Source of the DNA: Dehalococcoidia bacterium
Lineage (GTDB): Bacteria > Chloroflexota > Dehalococcoidia > UBA3495
Assembly (NCBI GenBank): GCA_028822675.1
Contig: JAPKDE010000020.1
Coordinates: forward strand, 1 to 21,752
DNA length: 21,752 nt
Reading direction: 5' to 3'
In this document: piece by piece, positions 1 through 6,650 of the stretch
Position numbering within the stretch: position 1 is the stretch's first letter
Layout: each line of letters opens with the position of its first letter
The notes under the pieces: model-generated
Seen by the model: the letters and a program-made list of their open reading frames with translations, nothing else
What the model was told of the DNA's origin: nothing
Database searches by the model: none
Translations under genes and position numbers: made by a program

Positions 1-190
1 AAACTTAATAACAATAATCTTTGGGAATAAGTATTTATAAATGTAATACACCTGTCCAATATAAAGCGTAACAACGGTTCCCTGTAATACTGCTGAAAGA
101 CTAGGAAAACCATTTCCAAGGCGCGGTGGCCCAACCCGCGTAGCACTCCCACCCAGCGATCCTACCCAGCCACAGGCGGTGGCTCATAGA
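1..190. other. Intergenic left edge, no gene recognised
   Basis: The first 120 bases are AT-rich and carry stops in all frames. Bases 121-190 become abruptly GC-rich and contain a small hairpin (AGCCA...TGGCT, about 168-185). I looked for tRNA, tmRNA, SRP RNA and RNase P signatures on both strands and recognised none. The stretch may be the 3' end of something starting outside the window, or simply the downstream flank of the minus-strand NHL gene. Confidence 0.4.
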
Positions 191-221
191 AAAAAGGCCG
201 CGAGTTAGACGCGGCCTTTTT
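191..221 (-). terminator. Strong intrinsic terminator after the aldolase-NHL unit
   Basis: A perfect 12-bp inverted repeat (AAAAAGGCCGCG / CGCGGCCTTTTT) flanks a 7-nt loop. A-rich and T-rich ends make it usable on both strands. It lies about 50 bp past the stop of the minus-strand NHL gene, so it most likely ends that transcript, and could also insulate against transcription entering from the left. Confidence 0.85.
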
Positions 222-271
222 GTTTGCCTTTGAAGCCGGGCTTGAGAAAGCCCGTGTCAGTTACAGGTGTG

Positions 272-1351
272 TTAGACCAACACCGGATTCGTATTCTTGC
301 GGTAGATCTGAAACCGGTGGCGAGTGGTGTCAGCAATGATCACCCGGTTATTTTGGCCCATCTTCACTGCGCAGGGTGCCCACAGCACCCGCTCCGGGGT
401 GAAATTCCGGATGCCGTTGCGCTGCCGGATCATGTCCGGGTTGGACTTGAGCTTGGCGACTCCCATGTTTGAGAGATGGCCGTCACCGGTGAACTCGGTG
501 ATGAACCGGCCCTCAGGAGTTAGCACCTGCACTCGATTGTTTAGCCAGTCGGCAATGTAGATGTCGCCGTCCTGGTCAACACACACGCCAGTGGGGCGGT
601 TGAACTGCCCAACGGGCGCGTCTGATGTGGTGATTCCACCCTTGATGACCGCATTGGAGCAATCACCGCCGGTTCCGGGCGTCCCCGCAGCGCCGGGCGT
701 GCCAAATGTAGCCAGCCATTTGCCGTCTGAAGTGAATGACTGGACGCGGTCGTTACGCCAATCGGCGACAAAGATATTATCGACAGCGTCCAGGCACATG
801 CCCCAAGGCAGATTGAACTCGCCGTTGGCTGATCCGGCCGAGCCGAACTTGCCCAGGAACTTGCCGTCCAGAGTGAATTTCTGTATCCGGTTGTTACGGC
901 TGTCCACGATGTACAGGGTGTCATCCTGGCCAACAACGATCCCGGCAGGGCGGTTTAATTCCCCGTCACCTGAGCCGTGGGTGCCCCAGTGGGAGATGTA
1001 TTCGCCGTCTTGGTCGTATTTGGTAACCCGGTGGAGCCATTCATCTGTGACATAGACGTTGGTGTCTTTGTCCAGGGTGATGCCCACCGGCCAGATGAAC
1101 TGGCCTGGTTCTTCGCCGTAGGAGCCGAAGGTGGAGATGTACTCCTCGCCGTCCTCTCCCAGGCTGAACACCGTCAAACGTGTGCCGTCGGGCCGGTCTT
1201 CGCGCCCTCGGTTCACGATGTAGGCGATATCGTCATCGGTCATGGCAAAGTCTATGGGATAGCGCACCCCGGCGCCCATATGCTCCGCCCGTCCGGCCGT
1301 GGACTCGTAGGTGTAAGTGCGGTCGTTGATGCCAAGAAACACACTGGCCAT
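272..1351 (-). CDS. NHL-repeat beta-propeller protein
   Basis: This is a 359-residue protein built of NHL repeats. The clearest blades are at residues 84-113, 131-160, 178-207 and 249-278, each following the pattern G-x-F/L-N-x-P-x-G-(hydrophobic)...D-x-(N/D)-x-(hydrophobic)-Y/F-V/I-A/V-D...N-R-V/I-Q. Degenerate blades at about 31-50 and at the C-terminus (IIADTTRHRFQIY) would complete a six-bladed propeller. I see no signal peptide or membrane helix, so it is probably cytoplasmic. NHL propellers usually act as binding scaffolds; a few are enzymes (the peptidylglycine lyase type), and I see nothing that decides between these. The start is supported by AAGGGGTGA a few bases upstream of ATG. 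The aldolase gene ends 53 bp upstream on the same strand, suggesting co-transcription. The specific substrate or partner is unknown. Confidence 0.85.
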   Translation of the reverse strand: MASVFLGINDRTYTYESTAGRAEHMGAGVRYPIDFAMTDDDIAYIVNRGREDRPDGTRLTVFSLGEDGEEYISTFGSYGEEPGQFIWPVGITLDKDTNVYVTDEWLHRVTKYDQDGEYISHWGTHGSGDGELNRPAGIVVGQDDTLYIVDSRNNRIQKFTLDGKFLGKFGSAGSANGEFNLPWGMCLDAVDNIFVADWRNDRVQSFTSDGKWLATFGTPGAAGTPGTGGDCSNAVIKGGITTSDAPVGQFNRPTGVCVDQDGDIYIADWLNNRVQVLTPEGRFITEFTGDGHLSNMGVAKLKSNPDMIRQRNGIRNFTPERVLWAPCAVKMGQNNRVIIADTTRHRFQIYRKNTNPVLV

Positions 1352-1404
1352 GATTTCACCCCTTGTTGTTGGAATTCACAGGACTCAAGCTGGCGATTAC
1401 CGGT

Positions 1405-2187
1405 TTAAAGCCCCGCTTTGGCGGCCTCTTCTCGCATGAATTTCAGGTAGTCGTTGGTGGCTGTTTGCAGCAACGTTTGGACGGTGCCGTGGAAGTACTG
1501 CACGCCCAGGTCTAAGAACTTGGGTACCAGGTTCTCCGGGCAGCTAACGCCGGCGAACTTACCCGCATCACGGATAATTTTCACGCCCCGCTCCATGACT
1601 TCTTGGACTTCAGGGTGGGTCTGCTGGCCAACGTAGCCCATGGACTGAGACAGGTCACCGGAGCCGATGAAGAAAACGTCGACACCGTCCACCTGAACCA
1701 TCTCCTCTAGGTTGTCGATGGCCTCCAATTCTTCCAGCATCAGACAGACCAGGGTGTTCTTGTTGGCTTCTATTGCGTAGTCTGCAGTTGAACCGGAGAA
1801 CCCAAACCCGGCGGGTCGGCTGCGACTGAAGATGCCACGCTGGCCGTCGGGATAGTATTTGCAGGCCTCAACGGCGTTTTGGGCTTCCTCAGCGGTGTTG
1901 ACGTGGGGAACTTGGACGCCCCAAGCGCCGCGGTCAAGGAAGGGGCAGATAAATTCAATTTCGTTGCCGATGGGGCGCACCAATGGCGCCATGCCGGTTA
2001 ATTCAGCAGCCCGGATCATATCTTCAACGTTACTAACTGTTACGTCACCGTGCTCATTGTCCAGCAATATCCAGTCGTAGCCTAGGCTCCCAAGCATCTC
2101 CACAACCGTGGCAGATGGGAATGTGAGCATGGTGCCAAAAACTGCTTTGCCGTCGTTTAACTTCTGCTTTAGGGTATTCTCCCGCAT
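1405..2187 (-). CDS. HpcH/HpaI-family aldolase
   Basis: This 260-residue protein matches the HpcH/HpaI aldolase/citrate-lyase (TIM-barrel, class II, divalent-metal) family and has the family's usual length. Visible motifs are LLDNEHGD (residues 41-48, catalytic/metal region), the substrate-binding Arg71 in VRP, GAWGVQVPHVNTAEEA (88-102), metal-ligand Glu152 in LEELEA, and IGSGDLS with Asp178 as the second metal ligand. Relatives such as 4-hydroxy-2-oxoheptanedioate aldolase reversibly cleave 2-keto-4-hydroxy acids to pyruvate (or another oxoacid) plus an aldehyde; the true substrate here cannot be read from sequence. The start is backed by GGAGA at 2194-2198, 6 nt before ATG. It is first in a minus-strand pair with the NHL protein, so both may serve one catabolic step. 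Confidence 0.88.
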   Translation of the reverse strand: MRENTLKQKLNDGKAVFGTMLTFPSATVVEMLGSLGYDWILLDNEHGDVTVSNVEDMIRAAELTGMAPLVRPIGNEIEFICPFLDRGAWGVQVPHVNTAEEAQNAVEACKYYPDGQRGIFSRSRPAGFGFSGSTADYAIEANKNTLVCLMLEELEAIDNLEEMVQVDGVDVFFIGSGDLSQSMGYVGQQTHPEVQEVMERGVKIIRDAGKFAGVSCPENLVPKFLDLGVQYFHGTVQTLLQTATNDYLKFMREEAAKAGL

Positions 2188-2222
2188 CTAATCTCTCCAA
2201 AAATTGATCGCGCCTGATTTTG

Positions 2223-2245
2223 ACTGGAGTATACTACGCGCCACA
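2223..2245 (-). promoter_or_regulatory. Repeated 23-bp site upstream of the aldolase gene (copy 1)
   Basis: The site contains the self-complementary octamer AGTATACT and sits 35 bp upstream of the aldolase start. It matches the site at 3952-3974 at 20 of 23 positions. Read on the minus strand it supplies a good -10 hexamer (TATACT), but no matching -35 hexamer is visible at 16-18 bp. It is therefore either an unusual promoter core or a shared operator. Confidence 0.5.
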
Positions 2246-2335
2246 CCCAAACGGTCCGCCAGCCCACGCCTGACAACCCAGGTATTTGTTTGCTGTTGAC
2301 CCAAATTCAAGACGGGTGTTGGGTGTACTCAAAAA

Positions 2336-3007
2336 ATGGACGACATTGACCCAAATATGACAGGCTCCGAATCCGGTGATTCCGACCTACCCGTCATACT
2401 TTCTTTTGTGGCTGATTGGCCAAACCTGATAACCTTGGCCGGACTCTGCGGCGGCGTCTTGGCGATCTTCTTTGCAGTGGAGCAAAATTACCCTGCCGCG
2501 ATCATAGCCATGCTCTGGGCTGTGACCTTTGACTGGTATGACGGTGTGGTGGCCCGCCGCATCACAGACCGAAGCGATGCCCACCGGGCCATCGGCGGCG
2601 CAATGGACTCCCTGGTCGACCTGGTCACCTCGGGTGTGGGACCGGCGATATTGCTGCTGAGCGTCACAGATTTCAGTGGTTGGGCTTATCCGGGAGCCTT
2701 GGCGATCATCATGGCCGGAGTGTTGCGTCTTTCCTACTTCAACGTCTACGGGGTGGATAGCAGCGGCAAGATAGCCGGGCTGACCATCGATAACTCACCC
2801 ATAGCGGTCTCTTTGGTCTTCTTCTTAGAGAGTTTCATCGACCACAGCGCATTTGTAGCCATTCTCTACGCTACAGTTTTGGTCATGGCAGCTTTGCACG
2901 TGGCACCATTTCGTCTGCCCAAGGCCGTCCAAATTTTCTACTACATCTTCACGACGTACGTGATTGTGGCCACCGTGGGTTACGCCTTTATCTGGGCAAC
3001 CCAATAA
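2336..3007 (+). CDS. CDP-alcohol phosphatidyltransferase, PssA-like membrane enzyme
   Basis: This 223-residue, strongly hydrophobic protein has several membrane segments. It carries the CDP-alcohol phosphotransferase signature: Asp66-x-x-Asp69-Gly70-x-x-Ala73-Arg74 followed by Gly87-x3-Asp91-x3-Asp95. These enzymes transfer a phosphatidyl group from CDP-diacylglycerol to an alcohol in the membrane. The flanking text (MDSLVDLVTSGVGPA, then VLRLSYFNV and a GLTIDNSPIA loop) resembles phosphatidylserine synthase more than PgsA, so serine is the favoured acceptor, without proof. The gap between Ala-Arg and the second Gly is 12 residues rather than the usual 8, an insertion at AHRAIG. No good Shine-Dalgarno precedes ATG 2336; ATG 2357 is an alternative start. 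It converges on the methyltransferase gene with 8 bp between stops. Confidence 0.8.
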   Translation: MDDIDPNMTGSESGDSDLPVILSFVADWPNLITLAGLCGGVLAIFFAVEQNYPAAIIAMLWAVTFDWYDGVVARRITDRSDAHRAIGGAMDSLVDLVTSGVGPAILLLSVTDFSGWAYPGALAIIMAGVLRLSYFNVYGVDSSGKIAGLTIDNSPIAVSLVFFLESFIDHSAFVAILYATVLVMAALHVAPFRLPKAVQIFYYIFTTYVIVATVGYAFIWATQ

Positions 3008-3015
3008 CTAAAATC

Positions 3016-3873
3016 TTATTTGGAAGGCAGGAGCCTGAAGAAATGGTTTTGCAGTTTGGGCCAGGAAATGTGCAATTGAGAGAGCGTCCAAGGTAACGCC
3101 CCAAAGCTCAAGGGAGCAGTGGCTCGGAGAGCTCCCCACGTAAGAGAGCCAAGCGCCAATGATTGCTTGGGCAGAAAGGGCAGTAGTTTGCGGCGTAGGT
3201 CAACCATCTCTTCTGCAATCACCATGCTGGTGTAACCGGGATTGCCGCGCACGTCCACGTCCGGAATACCGGCTTCTAAAATGAGCTTCTTATATAAATC
3301 AACGCTGCGGTAGATCACCTGGTAATCTCCGATGGGCGTCACCACACCCTTTCTGACAGTGGACTCCCGCAGGATGATGGTCCCGCCGCTGCTGAGACGC
3401 TCCTTAAGGCTGTGCAGAAGCTCCACAACGTCTGAGTCCTTCAGATACATCATGAGGCCGCCCAGAAAGATGAAATCAAAAGGGCCATCGGGAAGGTCTT
3501 CCCGGCCGTCCCCCTGATAGACCTCAGCGTTTGGCAGATGGGCAACCCGTTGTTGGGCTGCCTCAACCATGGGGCCGCTGCGCTCCACGCCCACCGCTGA
3601 TTTGAATTGGTTGGCAAATATCTCCACCCAAGCGCCTGCGCCACAACCAACGTCCAGGACGCGTCCCGAAGTACCAACGGCGTTGAGCCATGGCTGTATC
3701 GTTGCGAGTTCCCGGCTGAGCCGATACCCAACCGCGCTGGCGGGGAGGTTGTGCTCATGGGTCATCATGCTCATGGCCGCTGCGGCCTCAAAGCCGCCGG
3801 TGCCCTCGAAATAACGCTTTACGGCATCGTCGTCTATTTGTGTTTCGGGCGACTGCTCTTGATCAGATGACAC
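3016..3873 (-). CDS. Class I SAM-dependent methyltransferase
   Basis: This 285-residue protein has the glycine-rich SAM-binding motif I VLDVGCGAG at residues 72-80 and an acidic residue at the end of strand 2 (GVERSG, Glu97). Strand 4 (FDFIFLGGLMMYL, about 132-144) is followed by a typical helical LHSLKERLSSGGTIILRES segment. The fold is a class I (Rossmann) methyltransferase, possibly a small-molecule or lipid enzyme. The C-terminal 80 residues (about 205-285) lie outside the core and are rich in Leu and aromatic residues, so they may form a cap or peripheral membrane contact. The start is GTG, fixed by a perfect AGGAGG 8 nt upstream. The neighbouring phospholipid-synthase-like gene might hint at a lipid substrate, but the two are convergent, so this is weak. 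Confidence 0.8.
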   Translation of the reverse strand: MSSDQEQSPETQIDDDAVKRYFEGTGGFEAAAAMSMMTHEHNLPASAVGYRLSRELATIQPWLNAVGTSGRVLDVGCGAGAWVEIFANQFKSAVGVERSGPMVEAAQQRVAHLPNAEVYQGDGREDLPDGPFDFIFLGGLMMYLKDSDVVELLHSLKERLSSGGTIILRESTVRKGVVTPIGDYQVIYRSVDLYKKLILEAGIPDVDVRGNPGYTSMVIAEEMVDLRRKLLPFLPKQSLALGSLTWGALRATAPLSFGALPWTLSQLHISWPKLQNHFFRLLPSK

Positions 3874-3881
3874 CTTTTCGG

Positions 3882-3887
3882 CCTCCT
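3882..3887 (-). promoter_or_regulatory. Ribosome binding site fixing a GTG start
   Basis: A perfect AGGAGG on the minus strand lies 8 nt before the GTG at 3873-3871. It decides the start of the methyltransferase in favour of GTG over any internal ATG. Confidence 0.85.
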
Positions 3888-3951
3888 GTGTTCTTTAATC
3901 AGGCCAAAATGAGCCTGAATTGACGCTGCTACGGAATTGCATCCGAGATTT

Positions 3952-3974
3952 ACAGGAGTATACTATGCGGCACA
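3952..3974 (-). promoter_or_regulatory. Repeated 23-bp site upstream of the methyltransferase gene (copy 2)
   Basis: Second copy of the site at 2223-2245 (20 of 23 identical, core GGAGTATACTATGCG). It lies 78 bp upstream of the GTG start and in the same orientation relative to its gene as copy 1. The TATACT on the minus strand can act as a -10 element; the conservation extends on both sides of it, which argues for a bound regulator or a specific promoter class. Confidence 0.5.
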
Positions 3975-4017
3975 TCGGAGGGCGGTTAGTTTGCGCTTGC
4001 TTGAATTGGTTATAAAC

Positions 4018-4050
4018 CGCTAAAAAAGACTAAAATTGTCTAAAAGTGTG
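4018..4050 (+). promoter_or_regulatory. Three helically phased A-tracts upstream of the GNAT promoter
   Basis: Three successive 10-bp blocks beginning TAAAAAAGAC, TAAAATTGTC and TAAAAGTGTG place A-tracts on the same helix face. They end 3 bp before the -35 hexamer at 4053. Phased A-tracts bend DNA and can act as an UP element for RNA polymerase. The rest of the 319-bp gap between the methyltransferase and GNAT genes (3874-4192) holds the copy-2 23-bp site, this element, the promoter and a short open fragment (4119-4208). Confidence 0.5.
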
Positions 4051-4052
4051 AA

Positions 4053-4081
4053 TTGCGTCCTTTACCACCAATTGTTATAAT
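4053..4081 (+). promoter_or_regulatory. Sigma-70-type promoter for the GNAT gene
   Basis: TTGCGT (4053-4058) is separated by exactly 17 bp from a perfect TATAAT (4076-4081). The predicted transcript would start near 4088 and have a leader of about 105 nt before the ATG at 4193. Confidence 0.65.
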
Positions 4082-4192
4082 GTTAAGTATCATTATTTAG
4101 GATACTGCAAAGCATTAAGAATCGCGTTTGCAGAAAGCTGAACGGGAAGCTGAACGGAAAGCTCAATTTGCAAGAAAGTTGGGGGTGCAAGA

Positions 4193-4774
4193 ATGTTTCC
4201 AGAAGTAACGCTGGTAACGCCCACTCGCGAAGATATTCAGCGGATGGCTGGATGGTTAAGTGATCCAGACGTCAGCACTGTTTGGTACGGCGTTGGGGAT
4301 GACGGAAAACCCCTGCATACCACCTATATCCCAGAAACCCTGTTGGCTGGCGGTGACGCCGAATGGGATCAGGTATTCAACGATGACAACCGCACCGTCT
4401 TTTCAGTCTATAGCGGAGACGGTGAGCACATCGGTGAGGGCCAGTTGTTGGTTGAATGGCCTCTACTTGAGGCCCGAGCCGACCTTCTGATTGGCCGGAA
4501 AGACCTATGGCATCACCACTACGGCACCAGCGCCCTCATTGGGCTGTTGGACCACGCATTTGGCCCCTTGGGTCTCCACCGTGTCTGGGTTGATGTCCCC
4601 GAATACAACGATCCGGGTCTGCTCATGGCCCAGCATGTGGGATTCGTTGTGGAAGGCCGCCTACGAAAGACTCACCCCAAGAATAACGAATGGTTTGATT
4701 CCACTGTCCTGGGCCTGCTGTCTGAGGAATATCCAAGACGCCGCGCCAGATTGATGGAAACGGCAGTAATTTAA
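4193..4774 (+). CDS. GNAT-family N-acetyltransferase (RimJ/RimL type)
   Basis: This 193-residue protein has the Gcn5-related acetyltransferase fold. Residues 97-125 hold the acetyl-CoA-binding strand and helix (DLLIGRKDLWHHHYGTSAL), and 129-158 hold the LHRVWVDVPEYNDP...GFVVEGRLR block characteristic of the RimJ/RimL subgroup. Such enzymes transfer acetyl from acetyl-CoA to an amine (protein N-terminus, polyamine, antibiotic or amino acid); the acceptor here is unknown. The pyrophosphate-loop Gly is present but the canonical R/Q-x-x-G-x-G/A loop is imperfect (HHHYGTSA). The start is preceded by GGGGG 7 nt upstream. The gene has its own promoter and is followed, 131 bp on, by the P-loop kinase-like gene. 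Confidence 0.82.
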   Translation: MFPEVTLVTPTREDIQRMAGWLSDPDVSTVWYGVGDDGKPLHTTYIPETLLAGGDAEWDQVFNDDNRTVFSVYSGDGEHIGEGQLLVEWPLLEARADLLIGRKDLWHHHYGTSALIGLLDHAFGPLGLHRVWVDVPEYNDPGLLMAQHVGFVVEGRLRKTHPKNNEWFDSTVLGLLSEEYPRRRARLMETAVI

Positions 4775-4905
4775 GGCATTATTAACAATTGTCGAGACCG
4801 GTTTGGGTCTAGATCGATTCTTTGAGAAGATTCGGCCCTTCAAAATAACCTGGGTGAGAACCTGGTTAATCAGCAAACTATTTTGACAACACGGAGGGAC
4901 CAGCA

Positions 4906-5607
4906 ATGCCTGTAATCACCATTAACGGCCCCATAGGATGCGGATCGGTCACCATCGGCCAGATGGTAGCCGAGCAGTTGGGGATCAACTTTGTAGACCG
5001 AATGATCTTTACTGAGGCGTCGCGTATCGTTGGCACGCCTGTTGGCACACTCATTGCCAAGGAACAGCGGGTGGATCGCTTTCGCGACCGTTTGGGTCGG
5101 TTTGTTCAGACCATGTTGGAGCGCTCAGCCATGTCTGGTGTGAGCGGCGAGCCCTACTTTGGCCGGGGAATTGAGAACTTGCCTCCCGAGACGTATATGG
5201 ACTTGACCGGCGAGGGCGGCGGCATGGCCCAAAAACTGGATGACAAGACCTTTATAGAAGCCACAACCAAGGTGGTGAAAGGTATCCACGCCAAAGGCGA
5301 TGCGGTTATCATTGGCCGCGGCGCGAACCAGATTCTAGCCGACGCCCCAAACACTTTGCATGTGGGGTTAATCGCTCCCATGTCGGTGCGTGTTGAAACG
5401 CTAATGGCCCGTGAGAATTTTGAGCGGGAAGAGGCTGAGATTCACGTTGAAGAACTGGAGCAGGCACGAGAAGACTTCGTCCAAAAGTTCTGGAAAGTTC
5501 ACCCCGATGAATCCAAGCACTACCACATGATGTTGAACATGGGCCGAATGTCTCCAAAGATTGCAGCCGAGGTAATTGCCCACGCGGTAAGTGACCTGAC
5601 TCCTTGA
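4906..5607 (+). CDS. Cytidylate-kinase-like P-loop protein
   Basis: This 233-residue protein starts with a Walker A nucleotide-binding loop (GPIGCGS, residues 8-14). It has the conserved VIIGRGANQIL block at about 134-144, typical of the cytidylate-kinase-like family (Pfam AAA_26/Cytidylate_kin2 type). True CMP kinases phosphorylate CMP/dCMP with ATP; members of this broader family are often uncharacterised, and the CMP-binding signatures of Cmk are not evident. A charged helix around 165-190 (EREEAEIHVEELEQAREDF) probably forms the lid. The start is fixed by CGGAGGG about 7 nt upstream. The gene ends at a strong terminator, so it may form a unit with the upstream acetyltransferase or stand alone. 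Confidence 0.78.
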   Translation: MPVITINGPIGCGSVTIGQMVAEQLGINFVDRMIFTEASRIVGTPVGTLIAKEQRVDRFRDRLGRFVQTMLERSAMSGVSGEPYFGRGIENLPPETYMDLTGEGGGMAQKLDDKTFIEATTKVVKGIHAKGDAVIIGRGANQILADAPNTLHVGLIAPMSVRVETLMARENFEREEAEIHVEELEQAREDFVQKFWKVHPDESKHYHMMLNMGRMSPKIAAEVIAHAVSDLTP

Positions 5608-5633
5608 TTCCTGCTGCCTCGATACAGAGACGA

Positions 5634-5680
5634 ATAAATAAGGGAATGGCTGCAAGCCGTTCCCTTATTTATGTTTGTGG
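5634..5680 (+). terminator. Intrinsic terminator after the P-loop kinase-like gene
   Basis: A 17-bp stem (5634-5650 with 5656-5672, one G-U pair) closes a 5-nt loop TGCAA and is followed by a T-rich tail TTATTTATGTTTG. It sits 27 bp past the stop codon. Confidence 0.88.
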
Positions 5681-5726
5681 TTGGAATGCTCTATTTTGGC
5701 CGCTTAGTTGGGCAGGTAAAAGATAG

Positions 5727-6533
5727 ATGTTTCCTTATTCTGACGCCAGCATCCAACACAAGACCTTCCCCTACGTAAATTCCGTGCTCATAGGCATGAG
5801 CGTCTTGGTGTTTTTCTATGAGATTTTCTTGGGCGGGATTGGAACGATTACTGGCAGCGGTGGCCTGGACCTGGACATATTTTTCTTCAAATGGGGATTT
5901 ATCTCCCAGGAACTAACGTCTGGCGATGCCTTTGACACCCTGAATACGGGTTTCTCGACGGTGGGTATTGAGACGCCAGTGCCTACGGTGTTCACCATCT
6001 TCTCTTCAATGTTCATGCACGGCGGATTCATGCACATTGCGGGCAACATGATGTTTCTCTGGGTGTTTGGCGACAATCTTGAAGATAAGTTTGGCCACGT
6101 TAAATATCTAATCTTCTACGTAATTTCCGGAATCGCCGCCACCTTGGCCCAATGGGCGATCAACACAGGTTCTGAAGCGCCCCTGATTGGAGCCAGCGGA
6201 GCCATTTCCGGGGTGTTGGGCGCTTACCTGATGATCTACCCCCATACCCAGGTCAAGGCCCTAATCGTCCTCTACATCATCACGGTTTTGGAGATGCGGG
6301 CCATGTGGCTGTTGGGAGCCTGGTTCGTCTGGCAATTGATACAGGGGTCGATATCATTGGGCATGGCGGATTCGGTGGGTGTGGCTTTCTTCGCCCACAT
6401 TGGCGGGTTTGTGGCCGGCATGGTACTGGCGGTGTTGTACAAACTGGCCAAGCATGAATCACTGATGCCTGGCGGCAATAACCACGTGGAGCCGTGGGAC
6501 CGCTGGTACCAAGCAGGGCGCGGGAGAGACTGA
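5727..6533 (+). CDS. Rhomboid-family intramembrane serine protease
   Basis: This 268-residue polytopic membrane protein has the rhomboid hallmarks. The HGGFMHIAGNMMFLWVFG block lies at residues 98-115, the catalytic serine in GASG (Ser157), and the partner histidine in AHIGGFVAG (His224). Six hydrophobic segments are visible: about 17-35, 104-118, 127-143, 153-171, 178-205 and 217-240. The family cleaves transmembrane helices within the bilayer; bacterial substrates are mostly unknown. The loop between the first two segments (about 36-90) is long and carries the pre-catalytic region typical of the NFPYVN... bacterial subgroup. The short soluble C-terminus is charged. A weak GGCAGG lies 11 nt before ATG. 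Strong terminators on both sides suggest a single-gene unit. Confidence 0.9.
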   Translation: MFPYSDASIQHKTFPYVNSVLIGMSVLVFFYEIFLGGIGTITGSGGLDLDIFFFKWGFISQELTSGDAFDTLNTGFSTVGIETPVPTVFTIFSSMFMHGGFMHIAGNMMFLWVFGDNLEDKFGHVKYLIFYVISGIAATLAQWAINTGSEAPLIGASGAISGVLGAYLMIYPHTQVKALIVLYIITVLEMRAMWLLGAWFVWQLIQGSISLGMADSVGVAFFAHIGGFVAGMVLAVLYKLAKHESLMPGGNNHVEPWDRWYQAGRGRD

Positions 6534-6581
6534 GGCCCTGCGAGCTATTAAACGCTAAAACCCCGATCAGGTTCAGAATAA

Positions 6582-6610
6582 AAGAAGGCCCGCATTAAGC
6601 GGGCCTTCTT
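6582..6610. terminator. Bidirectional terminator between rhomboid and rhodanese genes
   Basis: A 12-bp perfect stem (AAGAAGGCCCGC-type arm at 6582-6593 with 6599-6610) closes a loop of 5 nt, flanked by A residues on the left and TTCTATTTG on the right. It lies between two convergent genes and can serve both. Confidence 0.88.
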
Positions 6611-6650
6611 CTATTTGAGTAACTGGATTCAGATTTTGGGTAGGCGACGG

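Noticed and set aside
121..190. GC-rich segment considered as a structural RNA
   Set aside because: No SRP, tmRNA, RNase P or tRNA consensus on either strand; only one short hairpin.
977..1408. 143-codon plus-strand frame across the NHL gene
   Set aside because: Antisense to regular NHL repeats; repeated codons keep the opposite strand open without meaning.
2296..2356. Repeated TTGACCCAAAT (2296-2306 and 2346-2356)
   Set aside because: An 11-bp match 50 bp apart without a matching -10 or symmetry; the second copy is inside the coding start, so likely chance.
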